Part shown: positions 24,952 to 32,231 of the stretch, piece by piece
How the letters are laid out: each line of letters begins with the position of its first letter
How positions within the stretch are numbered: position 1 is the first letter of the stretch
DNA from: an uncultured Roseicyclus sp.
GTDB lineage: Bacteria > Pseudomonadota > Alphaproteobacteria > Rhodobacterales > Rhodobacteraceae
Length of the DNA stretch: 64,000 nt
Direction of reading: 5' to 3'
Assembly: GCA_947494975.1 (NCBI GenBank)
Contig: CANLXA010000005.1
Span: forward strand, 1 to 64,000
Position numbers and translations under genes: made by a program
Notes under the pieces: generated by a model
What the model was told of the DNA's origin: nothing
The model's database searches: none
What the model saw: only the letters and a program-made list of their open reading frames with translations

Positions 24952-25317
24952 TTATCCAGCATTGGCGGGGTGCCTTGGATCGACGGGCCAGCCATCGATA
25001 CCGCGCTCCTCCGAAAAGCCTCTCGCTTCCTCGGCCTGCTTGTGCCGATCATGGTGATCGGGGCAGAGCGACTGGAGGTTGTTGGGGTCATAGAACAGGG
25101 ACAGATCGCCCTTGTGCGCTTCGACATGATCGGCGACGAGATATCGCCGCTTGGGGTTGGACTGCCGTGCGCCGGTGAGTGTCAACGATCCATCGTTCAC
25201 CAAACCACCGGCCAGGCAATACTTGCAGAACGGCTCCTTCGCCTTCTGCGCGGCCGCCAGATCAAGCCATGCTTTCTTCTTGTAGAGATAACGCCACGAT
25301 CTCTGATCATCATACAT
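24952..25317 (-). CDS. Phage HNH endonuclease next to terminase (121 aa)
   Basis: A compact HNH nuclease: C-K-Y-C pair (F-C-K-Y-C-L-A-G), A-D-H-V-E-A-H-K-G-D, and D-P-N-N-L-Q-S-L-C-P-D-H-H-D. HNH proteins beside terminase genes are needed for specific cos cleavage in several HK97-type phages. ATG 25317 is chosen because the frame further upstream runs through a hairpin terminator. About 140 bp without a gene separate it from the small terminase, a plausible place for the packaging site. Confidence 0.8.
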   Translation of the reverse strand: MYDDQRSWRYLYKKKAWLDLAAAQKAKEPFCKYCLAGGLVNDGSLTLTGARQSNPKRRYLVADHVEAHKGDLSLFYDPNNLQSLCPDHHDRHKQAEEARGFSEERGIDGWPVDPRHPANAG

Positions 25318-25339
25318 CAGCGGCACCCTCAAACGCGAA

Positions 25340-25370
25340 GCGCCCGAGGCGGGGTCTCCGCTTCGGGCGC
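25340..25370 (-). terminator. Hairpin separating early-left and late operons
   Basis: GCGCCCGA pairs with TCGGGCGC, with an inner GCGG/CCGC stem, one 1x1 mismatch and a 5-base loop. It lies between the last replication-region gene and the HNH gene. The T-run is weak, so it may be an antitermination-controlled or Rho-assisted stop. Confidence 0.6.
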
Positions 25371-25401
25371 AATTCGGTCGAGCGCTATCTGTCAACAGAC
25401 C

Positions 25402-26064
25402 CTAAGTTGTGTCAACAGTTTTCTTCCACGGCTGCATCGGCGGCATCGCCAACGAGACGTCGAACTGCGACAGCGTCGGACCCATCCGAAGGCTGTCGCG
25501 CACATGCATAAGTGCCCCAAAAAACTCTAGGTAGCGCCGCCGCGCAGCCGCGATCTCATCTGCCGATGTCGTCACTCGCACAGGGCAATAGCGCATGTCG
25601 AACTCACGAACGCGGCCGCGCAGAACGTAGGAGCCGCGACCCGCCGACGCCGTCTTGGCGGTGCGTGCATACTGCGTCGGGTTCGCCCACTTCACCGGAA
25701 CGATGCGGGGCCGCGCGCCGATCATGCAATCGGGCAACTGCCCCGCGCGTGCCAGGTCGGCGATGATCAGGGCCATCCGCTGCCCGCCGCGCTCCGGCGG
25801 CAGTACCGCCACGGCATCGGCCACCGCATCCGCATCCGGATGGGTGGGTGACCGGCCACCGCCATCCACCTTGCATCCCAACCGCGCGCGCTCGATCAAC
25901 ACGAACTCCATGCCGAAGCCCGGCATTGCCACATCGCTGCCGGGTCCATCGAAATCAACGCTCGCACCCTCACGCTGAAACGCCCATTGCAGCAACGGCC
26001 AGACACCGATGACCTCGCGGAGGCGCCCATTCGCGTCGGGACGTATCGGCGCCTCAAGCCTCAT
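25402..26064 (-). CDS. Phage protein of unknown function (220 aa)
   Basis: Last gene before the terminator, overlapping its upstream neighbour by 4 bp. Recognisable features are limited: an N-terminal LREVIGVWPLLQWAFQREGA, a central Arg/Pro-rich part, and a C-terminal HTH-like or helical region (ARRRYLEFFGALMHVRDSLR). Late regulators and RusA-type resolvases occur at this position in other phages, but no motif of either is seen. Confidence 0.55.
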   Translation of the reverse strand: MRLEAPIRPDANGRLREVIGVWPLLQWAFQREGASVDFDGPGSDVAMPGFGMEFVLIERARLGCKVDGGGRSPTHPDADAVADAVAVLPPERGGQRMALIIADLARAGQLPDCMIGARPRIVPVKWANPTQYARTAKTASAGRGSYVLRGRVREFDMRYCPVRVTTSADEIAAARRRYLEFFGALMHVRDSLRMGPTLSQFDVSLAMPPMQPWKKTVDTT

Positions 26065-26648
26065 GCCCGAACCTCCACATCGGCAACCGGCGCCAATGCC
26101 TCGGCCCGCGCCCGGTCCCGCTTCCGGAATTCCAGAAAGCCCGCCTCGGAACCCGTCATCGACGCACCCTCACGGTCCATCCGCTCCAACCGCGCCTCGG
26201 CCCGATTGTTCTGCTCGGCCGCCGCCTTGATCTGACGCAGATCGACGGGGCCGCTTGGAACCCCGGAATGCTCCTTGAGCCACCGGTAAAGATCGACGTG
26301 ATACCCGCCAGCCCGCGCCGCCATCCCCGCCGATGACCTCATGTAGGACACGACCTTTTCGCTGTCGGACGGCGGCGGCGGGCAAAGCACATGGGCAAAG
26401 CCGAACACCACCGCCGGCGATGGCCACTCACCCGCCCGGGTCAGCGTGGCCCTGATCCCATACTGTAGGGCCAACAGATCAGGTTCACCCAGATAGGCCA
26501 GCTTGTTCTGGATCTCGGCCAACCCGGCCAGATGCTCCATGTTCGACCTGCAGCGCTTGGGGCGCTTCAACCCCAACAACCGGTCCAGAGGTTCGATCAG
26601 ATGCACCCGGACCCGCTCCTTGCCATCCTTCAGATCATCGCCTGTCAT
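26061..26648 (-). CDS. Phage replication-region protein of unknown function (195 aa)
   Basis: Helical protein with a central segment around GEWPSPAVVFGFAHVLCPPPPSDSEKVVSYMRSSAG (partly quoted: CPPPPSDSEKVVSYMRSS) and a charged C-terminal coiled coil (RAEARLERMDREGASM, FRKRDRARAEALAP). It follows the initiator candidate by 18 bp and may act with it, for example as a helicase-loading partner. This is inference from position only. Confidence 0.5.
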   Translation of the reverse strand: MTGDDLKDGKERVRVHLIEPLDRLLGLKRPKRCRSNMEHLAGLAEIQNKLAYLGEPDLLALQYGIRATLTRAGEWPSPAVVFGFAHVLCPPPPSDSEKVVSYMRSSAGMAARAGGYHVDLYRWLKEHSGVPSGPVDLRQIKAAAEQNNRAEARLERMDREGASMTGSEAGFLEFRKRDRARAEALAPVADVEVRA

Positions 26649-26666
26649 CTGCCCTTCCCCCTTTTC

Positions 26667-27311
26667 TCAGCCTGCTTCGCCGGCAGTCTTGCGAAACGAT
26701 CTGCCATGGGTGATCCCGATAGCCTCCAACTGCTCAACCGAGACCAACCCCTTCGCCAGCATCTCGTGGGCCATCGCCGGGTTGATCTGATTTGCACAAA
26801 ACGCATGGCCGGCGATGACGCTGTCAGCCCAGATTTCCGCCCTCGTCCGGGGGGCGCCCTGGTTCTTTACGGGTTCTTTACAGGTTACCTCTCCAGTGGG
26901 CTGGAGACGGCTCACCCCTGAAATTGGAGACGGCTCACCCTCCAGATTGGAGACGGCTCCGTCTCCAGAATTTGGAGACGGCTTTGGTGGTTTTCCGTCT
27001 CCAGAATTTGGAGACGGCCCCTGTGGGCGGATGGCCTCAAACCCCAAGATGTAGCGCGTGGGCAATTGCCGGTGATTGACCTTATCCCAGATCTTCTGGC
27101 GCTCGATCAGGCCCTTGGATTGGAGCGAATTGAGTGCATTGTTCAGCGTCCCGTTGGACACGCCCGACGCCTCGATCAGATAGGCCTGAGATGGGTAGCA
27201 GCCGCGTGACGGGTTGTGGCAGTCACACAGATGGAACAGCACCCGGAATTCGCTGTGCCCCAGCAATTGCGGATCGATCTCCGAAAGCCAGGTGGTCGCC
27301 TTGTGGCTCAT
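26667..27311 (-). CDS. Winged-helix replication initiator candidate (214 aa)
   Basis: Residues ~1-95 form a winged-helix domain: LLGHSEFRVLFHLCDCHNP, then CYPSQAYLIEASGVSNGTLN and ALNSLQSKGLIERQKIW. This resembles the N-terminal DNA-binding domains of lambda-O-like or Rep-like phage initiators. A repetitive linker (about 110-150; PSPNSGDG occurs twice) is encoded by the iteron-like repeats. The C-terminal part may bind a helicase or loader. ATG 27311 has GGAGG 8 bases upstream and overlaps the preceding stop. A transcription regulator is the alternative. Confidence 0.65.
   Translation of the reverse strand: MSHKATTWLSEIDPQLLGHSEFRVLFHLCDCHNPSRGCYPSQAYLIEASGVSNGTLNNALNSLQSKGLIERQKIWDKVNHRQLPTRYILGFEAIRPQGPSPNSGDGKPPKPSPNSGDGAVSNLEGEPSPISGVSRLQPTGEVTCKEPVKNQGAPRTRAEIWADSVIAGHAFCANQINPAMAHEMLAKGLVSVEQLEAIGITHGRSFRKTAGEAG
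26902..27017. repeat. Iteron-like repeats inside the initiator gene (candidate replication origin)
   Basis: TGGAGACGG occurs at 26902, 26925, 26948, 26973 and 27009 (start points), spaced 23, 23, 25 and 36 bp. The last two copies are halves of identical 23-bp inverted repeats, CCGTCTCCA-n5-TGGAGACGG, at 26959-26981 and 26995-27017. Iterons inside the initiator gene are the arrangement of lambda ori in gene O. Confidence 0.7.
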
Positions 27312-27589
27312 CCCGCCACCTCCGCACCACAGGCGGCATAACCCGCGATATCGACCCAATTGTCCTCATGGCCGGGATTGCCCCACGCCCGCGTGCCCTT
27401 CAAATCCACTAGCATGATCGCCACTTGCGCCGCGCTGACAGTCACGCCCAGACGGGCAGACCAGATCGCCGAAAGGGCGACAAAACTGGCCTCCACATCG
27501 CCATGGGTGGCGGCGCGGTCGACGGTCACCGCCTGCGCGGCCCGGTCCAGAACCGCCTGGCGGATGGACTGCGGCGTCTCCGCGCTCAT
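27308..27589 (-). CDS. DUF6378-type phage protein (93 aa)
   Basis: Small protein with the pattern RQAVLDRAAQAVTVDRAATHGD, a middle IWSARLGVTVSAAQVAIMLVDLKGTRAWGNP and C-terminal DNWVDIAGYAACGAE. I associate this with DUF6378 proteins of phages, which look related to MazG-like helical pyrophosphatases in shape (E/D-x-x-x-D in the last helices), though activity is unproven. ATG and stop overlap neighbours by 4 bp. Confidence 0.65.
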   Translation of the reverse strand: MSAETPQSIRQAVLDRAAQAVTVDRAATHGDVEASFVALSAIWSARLGVTVSAAQVAIMLVDLKGTRAWGNPGHEDNWVDIAGYAACGAEVAG

Positions 27590-27786
27590 GCCACAGCCAG
27601 GATTGGCAACCGGCCCGGTGAGCTGCCGTCACCGGGCCGATCTACCGCGCAGGGCGTGAACACCTGGGACTTGGAGCGCCCCGCGCAGATTTCGTTTTGC
27701 TTAATTGAGACGGGGTTTTCCCCGTGGCAGATAACGGGGTTTTCCCCGTTCGCGCCTGCTGGGGCGGTATTGCACTGCCCGACCAC
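27586..27786 (-). CDS. Possible 66-aa protein
   Basis: An open frame with a GTG start fills the ~200 bp between two firm genes and overlaps the following ATG by 4 bp, the spacing rule of this operon. The composition is unusual: GENPV occurs twice, encoded by the two tandem hairpins, and there are three Cys. It could instead be untranslated regulatory DNA. Confidence 0.35.
   Translation of the reverse strand: MVGQCNTAPAGANGENPVICHGENPVSIKQNEICAGRSKSQVFTPCAVDRPGDGSSPGRLPILAVA
27710..27749. repeat. Two tandem hairpins ACGGGG-TTTT-CCCCGT
   Basis: The 16-base element ACGGGGTTTTCCCCGT occurs at 27710-27725 and again at 27734-27749, 24 bp apart. Each can fold into a 6-bp stem with a TTTT loop. They may be an RNA hairpin pair, a protein-binding site or part of an origin. 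Confidence 0.6.
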
Positions 27787-27789
27787 GGC

Positions 27790-28290
27790 TCAGATCTCGT
27801 CAACCAGAAGGCTCAGGGCCAATTCGCGATCCCGCTTCAAGGCGACAACCACATGCTTGCCGCGGCACCCCATTTCCTCATTGAGCCATTGGCGCGCGGT
27901 GCGCTCGCTGGCGCCCAATTCGCGTTGGATCACCGTCCGGTCGCCCTCGTAGCCAACTTCCATCAGCTTGCGCCACTGGCCGTTGAAGCGGCGCGCCACG
28001 CCATCGATATCGATTGGCTCGCGCCCGGCACCGGGCGCCCGCCATCGCGCTTCGTCCTGCGCCGTGCAGCCGAACAATTGCTGCGCCGACCCAAAGACCG
28101 GGTAATTGCCATTCAGATAGGCGGCGAATTCATGGGGTCTGTCGCGGGCTTCAAGCCAGGGATCGAAGACATGCGCAGTGCGGGGGGAAACGCCGCTTTG
28201 AGACCCGCCCCCGCCCGGCTGAAGTAGGATGGAATTTCGCCCGGGAGTATAGGCCGCCAATGCCACGTCAAACCGAGATCGCACGCTCAT
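27790..28290 (-). CDS. Phage early protein with C-terminal HTH-like region (166 aa)
   Basis: The C-terminal half contains a helix-turn-helix-like run (DRTVIQRELGASERTARQWLNEEMG) that suggests DNA binding. The N-terminal half is Gly/Pro-rich without recognisable domain. As second gene of the leftward early operon, directly after the Cro-like gene (4-bp overlap), it may be a CII-like or other early regulator. This is inference. Confidence 0.55.
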   Translation of the reverse strand: MSVRSRFDVALAAYTPGRNSILLQPGGGGSQSGVSPRTAHVFDPWLEARDRPHEFAAYLNGNYPVFGSAQQLFGCTAQDEARWRAPGAGREPIDIDGVARRFNGQWRKLMEVGYEGDRTVIQRELGASERTARQWLNEEMGCRGKHVVVALKRDRELALSLLVDEI

Positions 28291-28562
28291 GCCGCGTCCT
28301 CCGCCATCGGATCGAGGCGATCCTGCGGATCAAGCAAGAGCCACCTCAGCAGATCGGGCTTGTCTCCCTCATCTGGCCAGTTCGCATCCAGCCAGCGCAG
28401 CGCATCGTTGAACCGCAAAACCGTAACCCCCGCACCGCCGCGCAAGGCCGCCACCTTCTTGCTGTCGCCGAAGATGCGCGTGGATACCGTCGTGTCCTGC
28501 GGCACGTCCGCGCTCGATTTGTAGGCGTCGATGACAGCCAGAAGATGGTCAACGTTAATCAT
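28287..28562 (-). CDS. Cro-like early regulator candidate (91 aa)
   Basis: First gene of the leftward operon, divergent from the CI-like repressor across an 80-bp gap. Its N-terminus (LLAVIDAYKSSADVPQDTTVSTRIFGDSKKVAALRGGAG) parallels that of the repressor (ILQSVDAYKERTGESDAAISRRLGKSSSLI), which suggests a shared DNA-binding fold that reads the same operators. Quoted only in part here: VIDAYK and FGDSKKVAALR. This is the expected layout of a CI/Cro switch. Confidence 0.65.
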   Translation of the reverse strand: MINVDHLLAVIDAYKSSADVPQDTTVSTRIFGDSKKVAALRGGAGVTVLRFNDALRWLDANWPDEGDKPDLLRWLLLDPQDRLDPMAEDAA

Positions 28563-28641
28563 ACCCTACCGGATATGGAGTTATTTTACCGATATCAAGA
28601 GGTTTTCTTACTGCTAACCGTCCCATGCGCGCGGTCTTAAG
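28563..28641. promoter_or_regulatory. Divergent promoter/operator region of the immunity switch
   Basis: The gap holds repeated ACCGGATAT (28568-28576) and ACCGATAT (28588-28595), 20 bp apart, and a further AACCG at 28616. TTACCG words also occur in the operator-like palindrome before the rightward operon. The region is A+T-rich compared with the flanking genes. Exact promoters are not assigned. Confidence 0.5.
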
Positions 28642-29259
28642 ATGCTCGGCATGAAATTACGTGATATTTTACAGAGCGTTGACGCCTACAAGGAACGGAC
28701 CGGCGAAAGTGATGCCGCGATCAGTCGAAGGCTTGGCAAATCCAGCTCGTTGATCCGCAACTGGCGCAAGCGCGTGGACGCGGGCGATAGCGATGCAAGC
28801 GCCAGTGCCGATACGATTGGCAAGCTCGACGCATTGGTCGGTGGACTTGGATTAACCGACCGTCAACCAAAGATTGTTAAAGGTTTTGGTGAGGCTGCCT
28901 TGGCACCCTGGATACCCAAAACCACTGACAAAGATCTGTTACTGAAAATGCTTGCACCAGATGCACAACACCCCAGCGCCTTCCTGCTAAGTGATAGCAT
29001 CCCTGAACTGTTTTACAGGGCTGGCGACGTCTTGGTGATTGATCTTCGGCGGCCACCTGAAAGCGGGGAAACCGTCATCGCGAATCGCGTGGATCTTGAC
29101 ACGGGCACCGCCGTCACCCTGATCGGTCGATTGCTGCCGCCCTATATTGCGCCACCCTCAGCCAACATGGCCCCCGTCCTCATAGACAGCACGATTTCCG
29201 TCATGGGGCCGGTCATCTCATCCTTCCGCAATCCCGAGGCGCAACCCGTGGCTCGGTAA
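28642..29259 (+). CDS. CI-like phage repressor with S24-like C-terminal domain (205 aa)
   Basis: The N-terminal ~65 residues form a helix-turn-helix domain (SDAAISRRLGKSSSLIRNWRKR). Residues ~110-170 resemble the S24/LexA peptidase fold: SAFLLSDSIPELFYRAGDVLVID, with S119 at the nucleophile position, and then GETVIANRV. The Lys that normally follows (V-K-R-L type) appears replaced by T-L-I-G-R-L, so self-cleavage may be lost. ATG 28642 has no ribosome site; it may be leaderless like lambda cI, or ATG 28651 may be used. It faces the Cro-like gene and should keep the prophage silent. Confidence 0.75.
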   Translation: MLGMKLRDILQSVDAYKERTGESDAAISRRLGKSSSLIRNWRKRVDAGDSDASASADTIGKLDALVGGLGLTDRQPKIVKGFGEAALAPWIPKTTDKDLLLKMLAPDAQHPSAFLLSDSIPELFYRAGDVLVIDLRRPPESGETVIANRVDLDTGTAVTLIGRLLPPYIAPPSANMAPVLIDSTISVMGPVISSFRNPEAQPVAR

Positions 29260-29276
29260 TTTTACTCCATTTCTGA

Positions 29277-29306
29277 TTGACGACAGTAATATTACCGCTT
29301 AGGTAA
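29277..29306 (+). promoter_or_regulatory. Promoter/operator before the rightward early operon
   Basis: TTGACG (29277-29282) is followed by two palindromes, GTAATATTAC (29286-29295) and TTACC-GCTTA-GGTAA (29292-29306). The second covers the expected -10 region, so a bound repressor would block transcription. The -10 hexamer itself is poor. Confidence 0.45.
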
Positions 29307-29335
29307 GTCTCCATTCGATACGATTGGAGACTGAG

Positions 29336-29806
29336 ATGAACACCCTCTCCCCCATCCCCAGAGCGAAACCGCAACCCGAGGGCCAGCATCTGCCCACGCC
29401 GATGCTGCGTCTGATCTCGGGCAATCCCGCCATCGCAATGAGCCTTCCCGACCGTGTCGTGCAGGGCATGGCCGACGAGCTTCTGGGCCGCCGCGCCTTC
29501 GACAAGGTCGACGCGGCCCTGGCCCGCCAAACCCGCCGCGCCGACGCGATCTGCGACGCGTTCCGCGCGAACTTCATCATCACCGGCAAGGCCAACAACA
29601 TCTGGCCCGTCGACAGCATCGCCGATGTCATCACCGATGACATGAAGACGCGCGGCTGGCGCGATTGCACCCGACGTGACGTGGCAAAGGTGCTGGACGC
29701 GATCGACCGCGACCCATGGATCCCGCTCGCACTCATCACCAAAACCACGCGGGGCCGCACCCACACCTACATGCAGGGCGTCCGCGCCCAGGGGGCGGCG
29801 GTATGA
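29336..29806 (+). CDS. Early phage protein of unknown function (156 aa)
   Basis: First gene of the rightward operon. ATG 29336 is preferred over 29324 because GGAG lies about 7 bases upstream of it. The protein is helical, with Arg-rich segments (RRADAICDAFRAN, TRGWRDCTRRDVAKVLDAIDRD) that could form a winged-helix-like fold. No family is recognised. Confidence 0.6.
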   Translation: MNTLSPIPRAKPQPEGQHLPTPMLRLISGNPAIAMSLPDRVVQGMADELLGRRAFDKVDAALARQTRRADAICDAFRANFIITGKANNIWPVDSIADVITDDMKTRGWRDCTRRDVAKVLDAIDRDPWIPLALITKTTRGRTHTYMQGVRAQGAAV

Positions 29807-30117
29807 GCAAGCTCGATGCCCCCAAGGAAGTGTATCAATTCCTCACGGAATACACGGCGGCCGTCACACGCGATGTCATGGCCCGGGGCCCCGACTTCCG
29901 CGCCCCTGCAACCGTGATGAACGTCGCCATGATTGCCATCAATGTGGCCTTCCTCACCAAGTTGGATCGGAAGCTCACCGCCAACTATCTCCGCGAACAC
30001 GCCCGCGATCTGACGGCTGGCGGCCCACGACCGAACACCAAGGCCGACAAGTATCTGCAACAGCTCATCGCCATTGAAGAGGCGGCGCGGGAAGCCGAGG
30101 GGGCGACGACCCAATGA
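29803..30117 (+). CDS. Early phage protein of unknown function (104 aa)
   Basis: Starts within the preceding stop (ATGA) and ends with the same overlap to the next gene. Helical, with a short hydrophobic stretch (TVMNVAMIAINVAFLTKL). Function unknown. Confidence 0.6.
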   Translation: MSKLDAPKEVYQFLTEYTAAVTRDVMARGPDFRAPATVMNVAMIAINVAFLTKLDRKLTANYLREHARDLTAGGPRPNTKADKYLQQLIAIEEAAREAEGATTQ

Positions 30118-30566
30118 ACCCCGCCGCCCTGCATGACCCGCTGCCCGCCACGCTGATCTGCCTCGAAACCCTCGGGCCCGCCGGTCAGGCGGATTTGCTC
30201 TACCTGCAGGTCGCCACCCATGGCGGCCACTGGAAGGCGCCCCAGGGCAAGGACCCGTGGGATGACCAATTGTTCGACATCAAGGTGCACGGCGTCTCCG
30301 CCACCGGCAGCGATATGGACGAGGTGATCCGCAATTGGACCCGCATGGCCTATGGCGAATTGCAGGCCCGCGCCGAACGCCCCGATGGCTTCGACCGCGC
30401 CGTGGCCATCATCACCACCCCCGCCCCCACCACGATCCCCGAGGCCCGCGCGGCCTGCGCCCTGGTGATCCAGCATCACACCCATGCCAGCGCGCCACTG
30501 CTCAGGCGCGCCCGCGCCCTGTCCGAGGCGCTGGACCGCGCCGAGGCGGGAGGCGCGGCGGCATGA
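30114..30566 (+). CDS. Early phage protein of unknown function (150 aa)
   Basis: Overlaps both neighbours by 4 bp. Pro/Ala-rich with Trp residues (HGGHWKAPQGKDPWDDQLF) and a helical C-terminus with many Arg and Ala. No domain recognised. Confidence 0.55.
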   Translation: MNPAALHDPLPATLICLETLGPAGQADLLYLQVATHGGHWKAPQGKDPWDDQLFDIKVHGVSATGSDMDEVIRNWTRMAYGELQARAERPDGFDRAVAIITTPAPTTIPEARAACALVIQHHTHASAPLLRRARALSEALDRAEAGGAAA

Positions 30567-30868
30567 CACAGTCCCCCAAACTGCGCATGAAGCAATGCAT
30601 CCACCCGGAATGCCGCAAACGCGTCCGCGCCTCCCGGCAATACCGGCTCTGCGAAACGCACCGCCACGCGCCGAACCTGTGCACATGCCACGCCTGCAGC
30701 ATGCGCGACGAGGCCGAGAAGCTGCGCAACGATCGTGAAGCCCGCGCCCGCGCCAAACACCGCCCCGGCATCCGGCAAGTTACCGTCGCGCCCATCGGCA
30801 TCGGCGGCATGTCCTTCACACCCACCAACGTCTCCCTGCCCGCCGAGCCGTGGGAGCAACACCCATGA
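30563..30868 (+). CDS. Small Cys/His-rich early protein, zinc-binding candidate (101 aa)
   Basis: Cys and His cluster in the first 50 residues: C-I-H-P-E-C, then L-C-E-T-H-R-H and L-C-T-C-H-A-C. This could bind one or two zinc ions. The C-terminal half is basic and then Pro-rich. Such small zinc ribbons in early operons are often anti-defence or regulatory, but no family is recognised. Confidence 0.6.
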   Translation: MTQSPKLRMKQCIHPECRKRVRASRQYRLCETHRHAPNLCTCHACSMRDEAEKLRNDREARARAKHRPGIRQVTVAPIGIGGMSFTPTNVSLPAEPWEQHP

Positions 30869-31143
30869 GTGTTCCGTTCAAGACAAGGCGGCGCTTCGAT
30901 GACCTTCCGCCCTCGCAGCAGGCGGGCATCCTCAGCCAGACCGAGGCCTTCCAGCGCTTCGCGGGCGCCCGCCTGATCGGCCGGGGCATTGTTCTGGATG
31001 ACGTGACCGCCGCCGATTTCATCCGCACCACCTGCAACATCACCTCGCGCCGCGACCTCGACACCAACCCGGACGCCGCCGCCCGCTTCGCGGCGCTCCG
31101 CACCGATTACGACGCCGAGCGCGGAAAGATCCCACGCCCATGA
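30865..31143 (+). CDS. Early phage protein of unknown function (92 aa)
   Basis: ATG 30865 overlaps the previous stop by 4 bp; an in-frame start 15 bases earlier is less likely. The protein is charged and helical (TEAFQRFAGARLIGRGIVLDD). No family recognised. Confidence 0.55.
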   Translation: MSVPFKTRRRFDDLPPSQQAGILSQTEAFQRFAGARLIGRGIVLDDVTAADFIRTTCNITSRRDLDTNPDAAARFAALRTDYDAERGKIPRP

Positions 31144-31409
31144 GCTTGATCAGCGAACCCTCCCTGTGCAGTGCCACCCACTACACACAACCGGACGAAG
31201 AACCGGCCCGCCGCGCCGCGATATCCGAGCCGTTCGGCCTGCGCGCCGCATGGCTGCACTTTACAACCGAACTTGAGCTGCGCCGCCTGGCCGTCCTTCA
31301 CATGCGGATCGAGCGCCGAAAGCGCGGCATGGCCGATCTGGTGGCGGAGCGCCAACGGATCATGAACCGCTGCATCCGCCGGATGCGCCGCGCAGGCGGC
31401 AAGAACTGA
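31140..31409 (+). CDS. Early phage protein of unknown function (89 aa)
   Basis: Overlaps the preceding stop by 4 bp. The C-terminal half is strongly basic and helical (LHMRIERRKRGMADLVAERQ), consistent with nucleic-acid or protein binding. A 54-bp gap without coding content follows, so a new translational unit begins after it. Confidence 0.55.
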   Translation: MSLISEPSLCSATHYTQPDEEPARRAAISEPFGLRAAWLHFTTELELRRLAVLHMRIERRKRGMADLVAERQRIMNRCIRRMRRAGGKN

Positions 31410-31463
31410 TGCCAATCACCTCCAAGAAGCCAGACTGCCTCCCAACCCTGAAAGGAACCTAAA

Positions 31464-31724
31464 ATGTCCAACCACCTCCCGAGTCTTGGCGATCGTGTTC
31501 GCTGCAAAATCTCTGGTTTCACCGGCATCGCGACAACACACGCCACGCACTTGGCGGGCTGTGATCGTCTTTGGGTCTTGCCCGCCGTTGGAGAAGACGG
31601 GAAGGCCGTCGACGGCCAGTGGCTTGATATCGACATGCTCGAAATTGTCGATCCCGCTGTCGTGGACGTCATGAAGTACACGCGCCGCGCACCCGGTGGG
31701 ATTGAGCTTCCCAACTCACGATGA
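31464..31724 (+). CDS. Small conserved phage protein, GFxGIA motif (86 aa)
   Basis: Begins SNHLPSLGDRVRCKISGFTGIAT and continues L-A-G-C-D-R-L-W-V-L-P. A G-D-x-V-x-D/C-x-x-x-G-F-x-G-I-A core followed by L-x-G-C is shared, from memory, by many small phage proteins of unknown role with an SH3-like barrel look. AAAGGAAC precedes the ATG by 5-6 bases. Confidence 0.65.
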   Translation: MSNHLPSLGDRVRCKISGFTGIATTHATHLAGCDRLWVLPAVGEDGKAVDGQWLDIDMLEIVDPAVVDVMKYTRRAPGGIELPNSR

Positions 31725-31883
31725 CGAATACCCGCACCGCTATCGCGACCACGCGACCCCAACCTGCCGGGGTTCGGTGCGGCACTGGCCCGGCGTTCGG
31801 GGATGTCCGTCGCGGCTCTTTTTTGCAGATCGCCACACCGGCGCGACCCTCCCTCGCGTCGGCACCCCGCGGAGGCGGCCAGG

Positions 31884-32231
31884 ATGGCCGACACCACTCA
31901 CGGAGAAGCCGCCCCGCGGGCCAATTTCGGAGATACGAGCATGTACGACACCGGATATTACTACGAAGCATTCAACCCGCGCAGCGGCCATTGGTCACCG
32001 GTCTGGATCGCCGAGGCCCCGACCATCAAACGTGGCCGCATCCAGCGCCTGGGCGGCCCCGGCCCCCGCGTGCGCTGCCTCCAGCCGATCATCGCGACCC
32101 TGCCCGCCAAGGCCGGTGATGCGATGCAGGCCCTTTATGGTCCCTATGGCAGTCAGAACGCCGGATATCGTGCGAACACCAAGATCGGCGCCGTTCAGGC
32201 CGATATCGCGAAGGCAGAGGAAGCGGCGTGA
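31884..32231 (+). CDS. Early phage protein of unknown function (115 aa)
   Basis: ATG 31884 has GGAGG 8 bases upstream; ATG 31941 with its own GGAGAT is an alternative. The region 31725-31883 carries no convincing gene. The protein has an aromatic N-terminal part (MYDTGYYYEAFNPRSGHWSPV) and a Tyr/Gly-rich middle. No family is recognised. Confidence 0.55.
   Translation: MADTTHGEAAPRANFGDTSMYDTGYYYEAFNPRSGHWSPVWIAEAPTIKRGRIQRLGGPGPRVRCLQPIIATLPAKAGDAMQALYGPYGSQNAGYRANTKIGAVQADIAKAEEAA

Noticed and set aside
26881-27020. Possible CRISPR-like repeat array
   Set aside because: Repeats are 9 bp to 23 bp, irregularly spaced, in frame within a gene, without spacers of constant length or cas genes. 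Iterons explain them better.
31721-32119. Rightward 132-codon frame beginning in the stop of the 86-aa gene
   Set aside because: It has the favourable ATGA overlap, but the product is Arg/Pro/His-rich low-complexity and collides with the better supported gene starting at 31884. A short translated leader cannot be excluded.
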